A program made the position numbers and the translations under genes. DNA of 64,000 nt, from contig NZ_VFPH01000002.1 of NCBI RefSeq assembly GCF_006717045.1, positions 2,666,001-2,730,000 of the forward strand. The letters are read 5' to 3'. This stretch comes from Pseudonocardia cypriaca. Its GTDB lineage: Bacteria > Actinomycetota > Actinomycetes > Mycobacteriales > Pseudonocardiaceae. The notes under the pieces were generated by a model. It was not told the DNA's origin. It saw only the letters and a program-made list of their open reading frames with translations, and did no database searches. The stretch's first letter is position 1. Each line of letters opens with the position of its first letter. Below are positions 23,146 to 32,721 of this stretch, one piece after another.

Positions 23146-24609
23146 CTAGCGACGACCCGACGGATACACCGATCTTCCGGGTCCGGTGAACAGCCGGTGC
23201 CCCGGCAGCCGCATCGCGAGCAGGGCCCCGCCCTCCGGAGCCCGACCCGCCCACACGGCGCCGCCATGCCGCACCGCGACCTGGCGGACGATCGCGAGCC
23301 CGAGCCCCGAGCCGGGCATCGTGCGTGACGTCGCGGCCCGGTAGAAGCGCTCGAACACGAGCGGCAGGTCCTCGTCGGCGATGCCGGGACCGGAGTCGGC
23401 CACCTCCAGCACGATCGACCACTCGTCCACCGGCCGCATCTGCACCCGCACCCGCCCTCCCGGCGGGCTCCACTTCGCCGCGTTGTCGAGCAGGTTGAGC
23501 ACCGCGCGTTCGAGGGCCGTGGCGTCACCGGCGAGCGCCCACGGCACGAGGTGCGGGTCGAACTCGACGTCACCGGCGCGCCGGCGGGCCCGTTCGAGCG
23601 CCCGCATCACGACGTCGGTGAGCTCGACCGGCTCGTGCACGACCATCGGGGCGTCGTCACGGGCCAGCTCGACGAGGTCGCCCACCAGCGTGGACAGCTC
23701 GGCGACCTGGGCCTGGACGTCGTCGAGGAGCTCGGCGCGTTCGGCGTCCGGCAGGATCGGCGCACCGGGCCTGCTGGCGGCGGCGAGCAGCTCCAGGTTG
23801 GTGCGCATGGAGGTCAGCGGCGTGCGCAGCTCGTGCCCGGCATCGGCGACGAGGCGCCGCTGCTGTTCCTGGGACGCGGCGAGCGCGCCCAGCATCTCGT
23901 TGAAGCTGGCGGTCAGCCGGGCGAGCTCGTCGGATCCCTCCACCGGGATCGGACGCAGATCCCCGGTGGCGGCGACCCGCTCGGTGGCGGCGGTGAGCCG
24001 GTCGACGGGACGCAGCCCGGCGCGCGCGATGGCGACGCCCGCGATCGCCGCCGCCACCACACCGACCCCACCGACGATGGGCAGCGCGAACCCGAGCTTG
24101 GTGAGCACCTGCTGCGTGGCGTCGAGCCGCTGGGCCATCACGAGCGCCTGCCCCGGCCCTGCTCGGACCGCGACCACCCGGTACGACGCGCCGTCCTCGG
24201 TGGCCGTGCGCGTGGAGGAGTCGTCATCGCCCTTGGCGACCGCCAGCTCGTCGTCCCCCAGCGGCGGGGCGGACGCCGCCCCCTCCGCGGAGATCGCCTG
24301 GCCGTTCGCGAGCACCAGAGCCAGCCGGATGTCGCCCGCGCCGAGGACCTCGGTGGGGATGGTCGCGAGCACCTGGGGATCGCCCAACTCGCTCTGCGCG
24401 GCGGCGGAAGCGCGCTGCAGGAGGTTCGCGTCGAGCGTCTGCATGATGTTGACGCGGACGGTGACGAACGCCGCCGCGGAGACCAGCACCACAGCCAGCG
24501 CCGCCACGAGCGCAGCGAGCACCCCGACCCGGGTGCGCAACGAGAGCTGGTCGATGGCCTCCCGCCGAGAGGGCCTGCCCTGCCGCTGCTGCGCGGCAGG
24601 CCAGGTCAC
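23146..24609 (-). CDS. mprB: Sensor histidine kinase, MprB-like
   Basis: A 487-residue kinase. Two membrane segments (about 27-52 and 172-195) flank an extracytoplasmic sensor of about 120 residues; a HAMP domain follows (196-248), then HisKA with phospho-acceptor His259 in ADAGHELRTPLTSM and HATPase_c (N box near LLDNAAKW, G1 SGPGIADED, G2 SGLGLAIV). The ATG overlaps the mprA stop by 4 bp. It should phosphorylate MprA in response to envelope stress, as in mycobacteria. Confidence 0.94.
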   Translation of the reverse strand: MTWPAAQQRQGRPSRREAIDQLSLRTRVGVLAALVAALAVVLVSAAAFVTVRVNIMQTLDANLLQRASAAAQSELGDPQVLATIPTEVLGAGDIRLALVLANGQAISAEGAASAPPLGDDELAVAKGDDDSSTRTATEDGASYRVVAVRAGPGQALVMAQRLDATQQVLTKLGFALPIVGGVGVVAAAIAGVAIARAGLRPVDRLTAATERVAATGDLRPIPVEGSDELARLTASFNEMLGALAASQEQQRRLVADAGHELRTPLTSMRTNLELLAAASRPGAPILPDAERAELLDDVQAQVAELSTLVGDLVELARDDAPMVVHEPVELTDVVMRALERARRRAGDVEFDPHLVPWALAGDATALERAVLNLLDNAAKWSPPGGRVRVQMRPVDEWSIVLEVADSGPGIADEDLPLVFERFYRAATSRTMPGSGLGLAIVRQVAVRHGGAVWAGRAPEGGALLAMRLPGHRLFTGPGRSVYPSGRR

Positions 24610-25307
24610 GGCGGCGTGTCGCGCAGGACGTACCCGACGCCGCGCACGGTGTGGATCAGGCGCGGCTCACCCTCGGCCTCGGTCTTGCGTCGCAGGTAGC
24701 CGACGTAGACCTCCAGCGCGTTGCCGGTGGTCGGGAAGTCGTAGCCCCAGACCTGCTCCAGGATCTGGGATCGGGTGAGCACCCGGCGCGGGTTGGCGAG
24801 CAGCAGTTCCAGCAACGTGAACTCGGTGCGGGTGAGGCTGATCGGCCGGTCACCACGCCGGACCTCGCGCGTGTCGGGGTCGAGCGAGAGATCGGCGTAC
24901 TCCAGCGGCTTGCTCTGCCCAGCGGCCGCGGCGGCGATGTCGTCCGGGGAGCGGCGCCGCAGCAACGCACGCAGCCGGGCGAGCAGCTCCTCGAGCGCGA
25001 ACGGCTTGGGCAGGTAGTCGTCGGCGCCCGCGTCGAGGCCCGCCACCCGGTCGGAGACGGCGTCGCGGGCCGTGAGCACGAGGATCGGCAGCTCGTCGCC
25101 CGCCGCGCGCATCCGCCGGCACACCTCGAGCCCGTCGAGGCGGGGCATCATCACGTCGAGGACCATCGCGTCGGGGCGCTGCGCGAGCACGGCATCGAGG
25201 GCTGCCTGGCCGTCGCTCGCGAGCTCGACCTGGTAGCCGTTGAAGGCCAGTGAACGGCGCAGCGACTCCCGTACTGATCGGTCGTCGTCGACGACGAGGA
25301 TGCGCAT
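24606..25307 (-). CDS. mprA: OmpR-family response regulator, MprA-like
   Basis: A 233-residue regulator: receiver domain 1-115 with acidic pocket VVDDD, phospho-acceptor Asp51 (LDVMMP) and Lys in PKPFALEE; C-terminal winged helix from about 135 (LTRTEFTLLELL, VYVGYLRRKTEAE). ATG 25307 is preceded at 25330-25346 by a direct repeat resembling an MprA box, so it probably autoregulates the mprA-mprB-pepD operon. Confidence 0.95.
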   Translation of the reverse strand: MRILVVDDDRSVRESLRRSLAFNGYQVELASDGQAALDAVLAQRPDAMVLDVMMPRLDGLEVCRRMRAAGDELPILVLTARDAVSDRVAGLDAGADDYLPKPFALEELLARLRALLRRRSPDDIAAAAAGQSKPLEYADLSLDPDTREVRRGDRPISLTRTEFTLLELLLANPRRVLTRSQILEQVWGYDFPTTGNALEVYVGYLRRKTEAEGEPRLIHTVRGVGYVLRDTPP

Positions 25308-25329
25308 GCGGTCAGTGTGAACGCGTGAT

Positions 25330-25346
25330 CTGAGACCCGCCTGAGA
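25330..25346 (-). promoter_or_regulatory. MprA-box-like direct repeat
   Basis: On the minus strand the sequence reads TCTCAG-GCGGG-TCTCAG: two identical hexamers 11 bp apart centre to centre, one helical turn. It ends 22 bp before the mprA start. OmpR-family proteins bind such direct repeats in tandem, and the mycobacterial MprA box contains TCTCAG-like octamers. Autoregulation is inferred. Confidence 0.5.
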
Positions 25347-25551
25347 GGTGCATGTGGCGCGGGCAACGTTCCCCACCCGGGTGACCAGCGAATTCGCAAG
25401 CGCCAGCAGACCCGCCGCGCTACCGTCGCCCCATGGCGAGCGCGCGTCGATTTCCGTGCCCCCGGCCGCTGTGCGGCCGCGCGGGCACCGATGCATCCGT
25501 CTGATCCGCGCGACCGGGGCGGCCGGGGGGTGAACCCACCCGCCACCACCC

Positions 25552-26702
25552 GTGAGGATCACCGTGACCGCCACCCTCTCCCCCGACCAGGTCGCCGCCG
25601 CCCTCGCGCTGCGCGACCTGACCGATCCCGCCCAGGGCACGCACGCCGTCGGGCTGCTGCTCGACGCCGCCGTCGACGCCCTCGCCGCCCGCTGGGGCAG
25701 CACGGTGCGCGTGCTGCGCCCGTCCCCCGCCGTGGCCGTCGAGGACAACTACGACCGACTCGGCTACCCGGCCGCCGCGATCACCCGTGACGCCCGCTAC
25801 TCGCGCTACCTCGGCGACACCGTCATGCTGCGCAGCCACACCACGGCCGGCGTGCCACCCGCCCTGCGTGCCCTCGCCGCCGAGGCGGACCCGCCCGCCG
25901 ACCTGCTGCTCGTGCTGCCCGGCCTCGTGTACCGGCGCGACGCCATCGACCGCATGCACGTCGGCGAGCCGCACCAGGTCGACCTGTGGCGCATCACCCG
26001 CGGCGCGGTCGATCTGCAGGACATGCTCGACACGCTCGTCGAGGCGGTCCTGCCCGGATCCGACCGGCGCACGGTGCCCGCGCGGCACCCGTACACCGAG
26101 CAGGGCCGCCAGCTGGACGTCCGCGTCGGCGACGACTGGGTCGAGCTCGCCGAGTGCGGGCTCGCCGCGCCGCACGTGCTGGCCACGGCAGGCCTGGACC
26201 CGGGGCGCTGGCGCGGGCTCGCCCTCGGGATGGGGCTCGACCGGGCCGTCATGCTGCGCAAGGGCTGCCGGACATCCGGCTGCTGCGGGCCACCGACCCG
26301 CGGATCGCGGAGCAGATGCTCGACCTCACCCCGTGGCGGCCGGTCTCGATGCTGCCGGCGGTCCGGCGCGATCTCTCGATCGTCGCGGCGGACGACGTCG
26401 ACGACGAGCTGCTCGGCGACCGCGCCCGCGCCGCCCTCGGCCGGGACGCCGACGCGTTGGAGAGCCTCACGGTGCTGGCCCGCACGCCCCACGAGCGGCT
26501 ACCCGAACCCGCCCGGACCCGCCTCGGCACCGGGCCCGGCCAGGACAACGTGCTGCTGCGGATGGTCCTGCGCCCGCTCGACCGGACCCTCACCGACGCA
26601 GAGGCCAACATCGTGCGGGACCGCGTCTACGCCGCCGTGCACGAGGGCCCACACCACGAGTGGGCCGCATTGCCGGAACGGCAACATTCGTCGACAAGCT
26701 GA
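25552..26702 (+). pseudogene. Single-chain PheRS-like class II synthetase paralogue, interrupted by a frameshift
   Basis: Two frames join into one 380-residue protein. The first (25552 to about 26266) has a PheS-like class II core: a motif 2 region with RMHVGEPHQVDLWRITRG and motif 3 GLALGMGLDRAVML. The second (about 26263-26702) continues as LPDIRLLRATDPRIAEQML and then a ferredoxin-fold anticodon-binding domain like that of PheT and mitochondrial PheRS (RPVSMLPAVRRDLSIVA ... GQDNVLLRMVLRP). One base is missing in the AAGGGC run at 26260-26266. The core-plus-anticodon-domain architecture resembles monomeric mitochondrial PheRS; its role in a bacterium is unknown. It is either a recent pseudogene or a sequencing error. 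Confidence 0.75.
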
Positions 26703-26726
26703 TCCGGCAAGGCGCACCGTGCCGAT

Positions 26727-26824
26727 ATGGACGAACAGGATGTCTTCTCACCGGAGAGCGAAGCCCGCTTGTGCGAGCAGATTCTCGGGGACGCCCGACA
26801 CGGCCTGGTCGTTCCGGGATCCGA

Positions 26825-26828
<4 letters not shown>
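26727..26828 (+). CDS. Possible 33-residue acidic peptide
   Basis: ATG 26727 opens a short frame (MDEQDVFSPESEARLCEQIL and 13 more residues) that ends at TAG 26826-26828, sharing bases with the stop of the convergent sirtuin gene. It has less G/C at third positions than the neighbours. No ribosome-binding site is evident. It could be real, or a leftover of the synthetase-like gene just upstream. Confidence 0.25.
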
Positions 26829-27547
<719 letters not shown>

Positions 27548-27642
27548 GACTGCTCCCTCCGACCCGCCGATCCTCACATCTGGACGGGCTCGCCGCCCGG
27601 GCCGGGCGGCGAGCCCGGTCACGGCTAGGATCGAGCCCGCAA

Positions 27643-27718
27643 GCCCTCGTAGCTCAGGGGATAGAGCACCGCTCTCCTAAAGCGGGTGTCGCAGGTTCGA
27701 ATCCTGCCGGGGGCACCA
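27643..27718 (+). tRNA. tRNA-Arg (anticodon CCT)
   Basis: A 76-base cloverleaf with encoded CCA. Acceptor GCCCTCG pairs with CGGGGGC; D arm GCTCAGGGGATAGAGC; anticodon stem CCGCT/AGCGG with loop CTCCTAA, so anticodon CCT reading AGG; T arm GCAGGTTCGAATCCTGC; discriminator A. The following 110 bp carry no other RNA that I can see. Confidence 0.97.
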
Positions 27719-27829
27719 CATCTCTTGTTGAGCTCGGGTTGCCCGTCGGGGTCGCCGTGCTCGCTCGTACGACGGCGGACCGGCGTGTGCCCACCGCAGC
27801 CCCGGGTCGGTGCCCGCGCTCGGGGGAAC

Positions 27830-28276
27830 TCAGACCCGCGGTCGGGCCGGCGACGGCTCGTCGGCGAGGAGGTCGTGCAGCGTGAGCTGTTCGAGCTCGG
27901 CAGTGATCGCGCCGGCCACCCGGCTGTCGAGAGCCACGAGCGCGGCCTGCACCCTGCGCCCCACCGCACAGGCCGGATCCGGGCCGTGCAGGCCCAGCAC
28001 CGCATGTCCGTCCTGCATCAGCTGCCAGACCCGCGACAGCGGGAGGTTGCGGGCGTCGATGGTCAGTTCCCAGCCCCCGTGAGGGCCGGGACGTGATCGC
28101 ACCAGGCCCGCATCGCGCAACGGACCCAGGACGCGGCGCACGTAGACGGGGTTGACGTTCGTGCTGGCCGACAGCTCGTCGGAACTGACCGCTCGCTCCT
28201 CGACACCTGCGAGATAGGTCAGCACGTGCACGGCGACGGCGAATCGGGTGTTGGTCGGACCGGGCACAGCACCCAT
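27830..28276 (-). CDS. Rrf2-family transcriptional regulator (no Fe-S cysteines)
   Basis: A 148-residue regulator from ATG 28276. Winged helix: residues about 8-75 with SSDELSASTNVNPVYVRRVL and the wing GPHGGWELT. Only one cysteine (PDPACAVGR) is present, so it cannot carry the [2Fe-2S] cluster of IscR/NsrR; it is of the YwnA type. Divergent from the NmrA-like gene, with a 21-bp palindrome at 28299-28319 between the starts that it should bind. Confidence 0.88.
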   Translation of the reverse strand: MGAVPGPTNTRFAVAVHVLTYLAGVEERAVSSDELSASTNVNPVYVRRVLGPLRDAGLVRSRPGPHGGWELTIDARNLPLSRVWQLMQDGHAVLGLHGPDPACAVGRRVQAALVALDSRVAGAITAELEQLTLHDLLADEPSPARPRV

Positions 28277-28298
28277 CTTGCCAGACCGCAATCGATCC

Positions 28299-28319
28299 GG
28301 CTACGTTTAATTCGTAGCC
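28299..28319. promoter_or_regulatory. 21-bp perfect palindrome, Rrf2 operator candidate
   Basis: GGCTACG-TTTAATT-CGTAGCC: seven-base arms, AT-rich centre, in the 67-bp gap between the divergent Rrf2 and NmrA-like genes. It stands out as AT-rich in a very GC-rich region and is centred where both promoters would be blocked. Confidence 0.7.
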
Positions 28320-28343
28320 ATGTTGACTACAGATTGGACGGAC

Positions 28344-29204
28344 ATGACCATCGCCATCACCGGGGCGTCGGGTTCCCTCGGCCGGGCCACGGCGGAGCTG
28401 GTGCTCAAGACCGTCGATCCCCGCGGCGTCGTCCTGACGACCCGACGGCCCGAGAACCTCGCCGATCTGGCCGGAGCCGGGGCCGAGGTGCGTCACGCGG
28501 ACTTCAGCGACCCGGCATCGCTCACGGAGGCGTTCTCGGGGGTGGAGCGGCTCCTACTCATCTCCACCGACGCGGTGGGGGCACGGGTCGACCAGCACCG
28601 CGCCGCCATCGCCGCGGCGACCGCCGCCGGAGTCGGGCACATCGTGTACACCTCGGTCCCGGAGCCGGTTCCCGGCAACCCTGCGATCGTGGTGCCCGAC
28701 CACGCCGCCACCGAGGCCGCGCTGCGGGCGTCCTCGGCGACCTGGACGTTCCTGCGCAACAACCTCTACTCCGAGCTCCAGATCGCCGGGGTGCAGGCGG
28801 CGCTCGCGTCAGGAACGTTGCCGAGCAACACCGGTACGGGCGGGGCCGCCTACGTGAGCCGGGAGGACTGCGCCGCGGTCGCGGCGGCCATGCTGACCCA
28901 GGACGGACACGCCGGACGGATCTACGACGTCACCGGTCCGGTCGCCGTCCGGTCAGCCGACCTCGCGGCGCTCGCCGGCGCGCTCGGTGGCCGGGATGTC
29001 GAGCTGGTCGATATGGACGACGCCGGGTTCGCGGCGCAGTTGCGCGGACTCGGCCTGCCCGACGGCGCCGTCGAGCTCGTGGTGTCGTTCGGCGCGGCGA
29101 CCCGCGATGGCTTCCTGTCCACGGCCACGAACATCGTGGAGGAGCTGACGGGGCACCACCCGATCCCCACCGCCGACGTCGTCCGTCGGGCCCTCGGGCG
29201 ATGA
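28344..29204 (+). CDS. NmrA-like NAD(P)H-binding oxidoreductase (QOR2 type)
   Basis: A 286-residue atypical SDR from ATG 28344 (an earlier ATG at 28320 overlaps the operator). Rossmann motif TGASGSLGRA at residues 6-15; TTRRPENLADLAGAGAEVRHADF is the typical loop of QOR2/NmrA proteins, which reduce quinones or sense NADP. Lacks the catalytic Tyr-Lys pair in the normal place, as expected of the family. Followed after 55 bp by an MFS exporter, so the Rrf2 system may respond to quinone-like toxicants. Confidence 0.85.
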   Translation: MTIAITGASGSLGRATAELVLKTVDPRGVVLTTRRPENLADLAGAGAEVRHADFSDPASLTEAFSGVERLLLISTDAVGARVDQHRAAIAAATAAGVGHIVYTSVPEPVPGNPAIVVPDHAATEAALRASSATWTFLRNNLYSELQIAGVQAALASGTLPSNTGTGGAAYVSREDCAAVAAAMLTQDGHAGRIYDVTGPVAVRSADLAALAGALGGRDVELVDMDDAGFAAQLRGLGLPDGAVELVVSFGAATRDGFLSTATNIVEELTGHHPIPTADVVRRALGR

Positions 29205-29259
29205 GCCACCGGACCCCGGCGCTCGGCGCCACCGCGGCACCCGTCGAACGGGAACGACC

Positions 29260-30483
29260 ATGACCCGGTCCACACCCGTCGACGAGCCGGTCCCCGACAC
29301 TCCGGCGAGGGCGACGGTCGTCCTGGTCCTACTCGCCGGGCTGGTCGCGCTGGGGCCGCTGTCCACCGACGCCTACGTCCCGGGCCTGCCGATGCTGGCC
29401 GCCGATCTCGGCGCAACCGCGTCGCTCGCCCAGCTCACCGTGACCACGTGCCTGATCGGGCTCGCGGTCGGCCAGCTCGTCGCCGGCCCGCTCAGCGACG
29501 TGCTGGGCCGGCGACGGCCCGTCCTGGTCGGCCTCGTCGTCTACACGGCCGCGGGGGTGGCCGCCGCGGCCGCCCCCACCATCGGCACGCTCATCGCCCT
29601 GCGCGCCGTGCAGGGTCTCGGTGGATCGTTCTGCCTGGTCATCGCCTACGCGTGCGTCCGCGACCGGTTCAGCGGAGCGGCCGCGGCCCGCTACTTCTCG
29701 CTGCTGCTGCTCGTCACGGGCCTCGCGCCGATCCTCGCCCCGCTCGCAGGCGCGCAGATCATCGGGCTGGCCGGCTGGGAGGCGGTCTTCGTCGCGCTGG
29801 CCGCGTTCAGCGGTCTGCTGCTCGTCGCCTGCGCGGTGGCGCTGCCGGAGACCCTCCCGGCGCAGCGCCGCCGGTCCGGAGGGCTCTCCGCCGCCGGCGC
29901 GTCCTACCTGCGAGTGCTGTCCGACCGGGCGACGGTCGGCTACACGGCGGTCAACGCCGTCGTCTTCGCCGCGATGTTCGCCTACATCTCGGGGTCGCCG
30001 TTCGTGCTGCAGGACGGCTACGGGCTCAGCCCCCAGCAGTACGGCCTCGTCTTCGCCGTCAACGCGTTGGGCCTCGTCGCCGCCGCCCAGCTCAGCGGGC
30101 GACTGGTCGGCAGGCTCGGTGCCCGGAAACTGCTCACCGGGGGCGCCGTCGGGGCCTCGGCGGCCGGTCTCGCGTCGATCCCCGTCGTGGTCGCCCAGCT
30201 CGGGCTGTGGCCACTGCTCGCCTGCTTCTTCGTGCTGGTCACCTGCGTCGGGTTCGTCCTGCCCAACGCCGCGGCGCTGACGCTCGAGGACCACGGCACG
30301 AACGCAGGAGCCGCCGCCGCGGTGCTCGGATCGACCCAGTTCCTCGTCGGCGGCCTGGCCGCACCACTGGCGGGCACGGGAAGCGCCGCCCTGGCGACCG
30401 CGGCTGTTGTCGGCGGTGCCGGACTCGTGACCCTGCTGCTCCTCGCCTGGCTCCGCGTGATCTCGATGAAGGTGACGCGGTGA
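29260..30483 (+). CDS. MFS multidrug exporter, Bcr/CflA type
   Basis: A 407-residue transporter with 12 hydrophobic segments. Early motif LGPLSTDAYVPGLPMLAADL is the Bcr/CflA family signature; motif A is GPLSDVLGRRRPVLVG. Members export drugs such as bicyclomycin and chloramphenicol by proton antiport. It probably belongs to the operon of the NmrA-like gene. It is followed by a piece of a different MFS gene on the other strand. Confidence 0.9.
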   Translation: MTRSTPVDEPVPDTPARATVVLVLLAGLVALGPLSTDAYVPGLPMLAADLGATASLAQLTVTTCLIGLAVGQLVAGPLSDVLGRRRPVLVGLVVYTAAGVAAAAAPTIGTLIALRAVQGLGGSFCLVIAYACVRDRFSGAAAARYFSLLLLVTGLAPILAPLAGAQIIGLAGWEAVFVALAAFSGLLLVACAVALPETLPAQRRRSGGLSAAGASYLRVLSDRATVGYTAVNAVVFAAMFAYISGSPFVLQDGYGLSPQQYGLVFAVNALGLVAAAQLSGRLVGRLGARKLLTGGAVGASAAGLASIPVVVAQLGLWPLLACFFVLVTCVGFVLPNAAALTLEDHGTNAGAAAAVLGSTQFLVGGLAAPLAGTGSAALATAAVVGGAGLVTLLLLAWLRVISMKVTR

Positions 30484-30526
30484 TTGCTCGGACGGTTGCT
30501 CAGCCGGTCGGTGTGGCTGCGGGCTC

Positions 30527-30748
30527 TCACAGCGCGGTGCGCACGCGGAGGACCGCGAACGCCGCGAGCGCCGAGAACACCGCGCCGACGACGAATAGCG
30601 CGCTGTAGTTCTGCCCGCTGCCGCCGATGGTCAGGAAGATCGGCGCGATGGCCGGGGCCAGGGTGTGCGGCAGCGCGTGGAGACGTTGACCAGGCTGCGC
30701 CGGGTCGTCGGCGACGCGTGCGCGCACCTCGCCGGATGACCGCCACAT
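30527..30748 (-). pseudogene. C-terminal remnant of an MFS transporter
   Basis: The frame ends with LPHTLAPAIAPIFL and ALFVVGAVFSALAAFAVL, the last two membrane segments of a typical actinobacterial MFS protein. In the expected upstream part (where LVNV should run straight into the ALPHTLAP stretch) the frame is broken, and nothing of the remaining protein is present; the reading before it is arginine-rich shadow sequence. About 60 residues survive. A deletion remnant. Confidence 0.6.
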
Positions 30749-30774
30749 CCCCGCGCGCCGGGTGAGATCGGCCG

Positions 30775-31554
30775 CTAGCTCGGACCCGGTCCGGGCTCGT
30801 CGATCGGGCTGAAGATCAGCTGCATGCGGCCACCGCCGTACACGCGCTCGACGTGCATCCCGTACACCGCGCGCACCGCCTCGACGGTGAGGACCTGCTC
30901 CGGCGACCCGGCGCCGACGACCCGGCCCCGGTCGAGCAGGACGAGTGCGTCGCAGTAGCGGGCGGCGAGGTTGAGGTCGTGCAGGACGACCACCGTCGTG
31001 ACCGGCAGCCGGCCGACCAGGCGCAGGATCTCGTGCTGGTAGCGGATGTCGAGGTGGTTGGTCGGTTCGTCGAGGAGCAGGTGCTCGGCCTGCTGGGCCA
31101 GCGTCCGCGCGACCAGGACCCGCTGCCGCTCCCCGCCGGACAGCGTGGCGTACCGGCGGTCCGCCAGGTGCCGGGCGCCCACGCGGCTCAGGGCGGCGGC
31201 CACCGCGCGGTGGTCCTCGCGGGTGAACGGGGCGAAGGCCCGGCGATGCGGGGAACGGCCCAGCAGCACCATGTCCGCGACGGTGATCGGCAGATCCGAC
31301 GGTGTCTCCTGGGCGACCACCGCCAGCCGTCGGGCGAGGTCCGCTCCGCTCAGCGTCGCGACCGGGTCGTCGTCGACGGTGACCAGACCGGCACGCGGGC
31401 GCAGGGCCGCGTACAGGGTCCGCAGGAACGTGGTCTTCCCGCTGCCGTTCGGCCCGATCAGCCCGACCACCTCGCCCGGCCCGGCGCGCAGCCCGACGCC
31501 GTCGATCACCAGTTTGCCATCATAGGCGAAGGAGACATCGGTTGCGGTGATCAT
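30775..31554 (-). CDS. FecE-type ABC transporter ATPase (metallophore import)
   Basis: A 259-residue ATPase of the siderophore/heme/B12 class: Walker A GPNGSGKTT near 34-42, ABC signature LSGGERQRV, Walker B HLLLDEPTNHLD. Last gene of the seven-gene metallophore operon, 27 bp after the permease. It should energise uptake of the metal-loaded opine through the FecCD-like permease. Confidence 0.93.
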   Translation of the reverse strand: MITATDVSFAYDGKLVIDGVGLRAGPGEVVGLIGPNGSGKTTFLRTLYAALRPRAGLVTVDDDPVATLSGADLARRLAVVAQETPSDLPITVADMVLLGRSPHRRAFAPFTREDHRAVAAALSRVGARHLADRRYATLSGGERQRVLVARTLAQQAEHLLLDEPTNHLDIRYQHEILRLVGRLPVTTVVVLHDLNLAARYCDALVLLDRGRVVGAGSPEQVLTVEAVRAVYGMHVERVYGGGRMQLIFSPIDEPGPGPS

Positions 31555-31581
31555 CTTCGAGGTGCCCGTCGGGTAGTGGGG

Positions 31582-32721
31582 TCAGCGGGTCGGGTCGAGC
31601 CGGCGGACCAGCAGGAACAGCAGCGGCGCCCCGGCCAGCGCGGTGACGATGCCCAGCGGCAGTTCCTGCGGGACCATGGCGATCCGCGCGAGCACGTCGG
31701 CCCAGACGAGGAAGATCGCGGCCAGCAGAGCGGCCACGGGAAGCAGCCGACGGTGGGCGGTGCCGACGCACAGCCGGGCGACGTGCGGGATGATCAGGCC
31801 CACGAACCCGATCCCGCCGGACGCCGCCACGAGGGCTCCGACGCATAGCGCGACCACGATCATGGAGCGGGCGCGCAGCCGGGTCGGGGAGATCCCCAGC
31901 GACTGCGCGGTGTTGTCGCCGATCGACAGGGCGTCCAGGTGGCGGGCCCAGGCCATCAGCAGGACCAGGGAGCCCGCCACGACCGCCGTGGTGACCAGCG
32001 CGGACCCGCCGCTGGCCAGCGTCAGCGAGCCGAGGATCCAGAACAGGACGGCGCGGCCTGCGTCCGGATCGTCCGATGCGAAGATCAGGAACGACGTCAT
32101 CGCGTGAAGCACGTAGCCGATCGAGACACCGGCGAGGACCAGCCTGGTCGAGGTCATCTGGCCACCGACGCGGGCGAGTAGGAACACCCCCGCCCCCGCC
32201 AGCAGTGCACCGACGAACGCGCTGGCGGCCAGTGAGCTCGTTCCGATCCCCGCGCCGAGCCCGAAGAGGATCGACGCGGCCGCCAGCGTCGAGGCCCCGG
32301 AGGTCACCCCCAGCAGGTAGGGCTCGGCCAGCATGTTGCGGGTCATGGCCTGCAGCACGACCCCGGCGACCGCCAGGCCGGCTCCCACGACGGCACCCAG
32401 CAGCACGCGTGGCACGCGCAGCAGCCAGACGATGGCGTCCTGGGCCGGGGTCCAGGTGACCTCCTGCGGAATGCCGATCAGCGGGCGGCTCACGATCTGC
32501 GCCACCGTGTCCGGCCCGATGCCCACCGGCCCGATACCCACCGCAGCGGGCAACGAGACCAGCAGCACGAGCGTCAGCCCCCCGACCCAGATCCGGGTGT
32601 GCCACCGCCGCCGGTCGTGGTCGAGGTCGTCGACCTCGCGGGGATCCGCCCCGGGCGGTACCACATCCGGCTCCACGGCGACGGAGTCCGGGTGGCGGCG
32701 GAACTCCTCGGTGGCGCTCAT
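31582..32721 (-). CDS. FecCD-type ABC permease (metallophore import)
   Basis: A 379-residue permease with about ten membrane segments and family landmarks RVPRVLLGAVVGAGLAVAGV, a Q-rich loop, GLIIPHVARL (EAA-like ATPase contact) and QELPLGIVTALAGAP. Residues 1-45 are a charged cytosolic extension. One permease gene is present, so it must work as a homodimer, as in BtuC. The ATG overlaps the MFS stop by 4 bp. Confidence 0.93.
   Translation of the reverse strand: MSATEEFRRHPDSVAVEPDVVPPGADPREVDDLDHDRRRWHTRIWVGGLTLVLLVSLPAAVGIGPVGIGPDTVAQIVSRPLIGIPQEVTWTPAQDAIVWLLRVPRVLLGAVVGAGLAVAGVVLQAMTRNMLAEPYLLGVTSGASTLAAASILFGLGAGIGTSSLAASAFVGALLAGAGVFLLARVGGQMTSTRLVLAGVSIGYVLHAMTSFLIFASDDPDAGRAVLFWILGSLTLASGGSALVTTAVVAGSLVLLMAWARHLDALSIGDNTAQSLGISPTRLRARSMIVVALCVGALVAASGGIGFVGLIIPHVARLCVGTAHRRLLPVAALLAAIFLVWADVLARIAMVPQELPLGIVTALAGAPLLFLLVRRLDPTR

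Noticed and set aside
25433..25504. Short ORF (23 codons) in front of the PheRS-like gene as attenuator leader peptide
   Set aside because: Only one Phe and no terminator/antiterminator pair seen nearby.
26260..26266. Programmed -1 frameshift in the PheRS-like gene
   Set aside because: The site AAG GGC lacks a slippery heptamer, and the peptidyl tRNA would not re-pair well; an indel or sequencing error is simpler.
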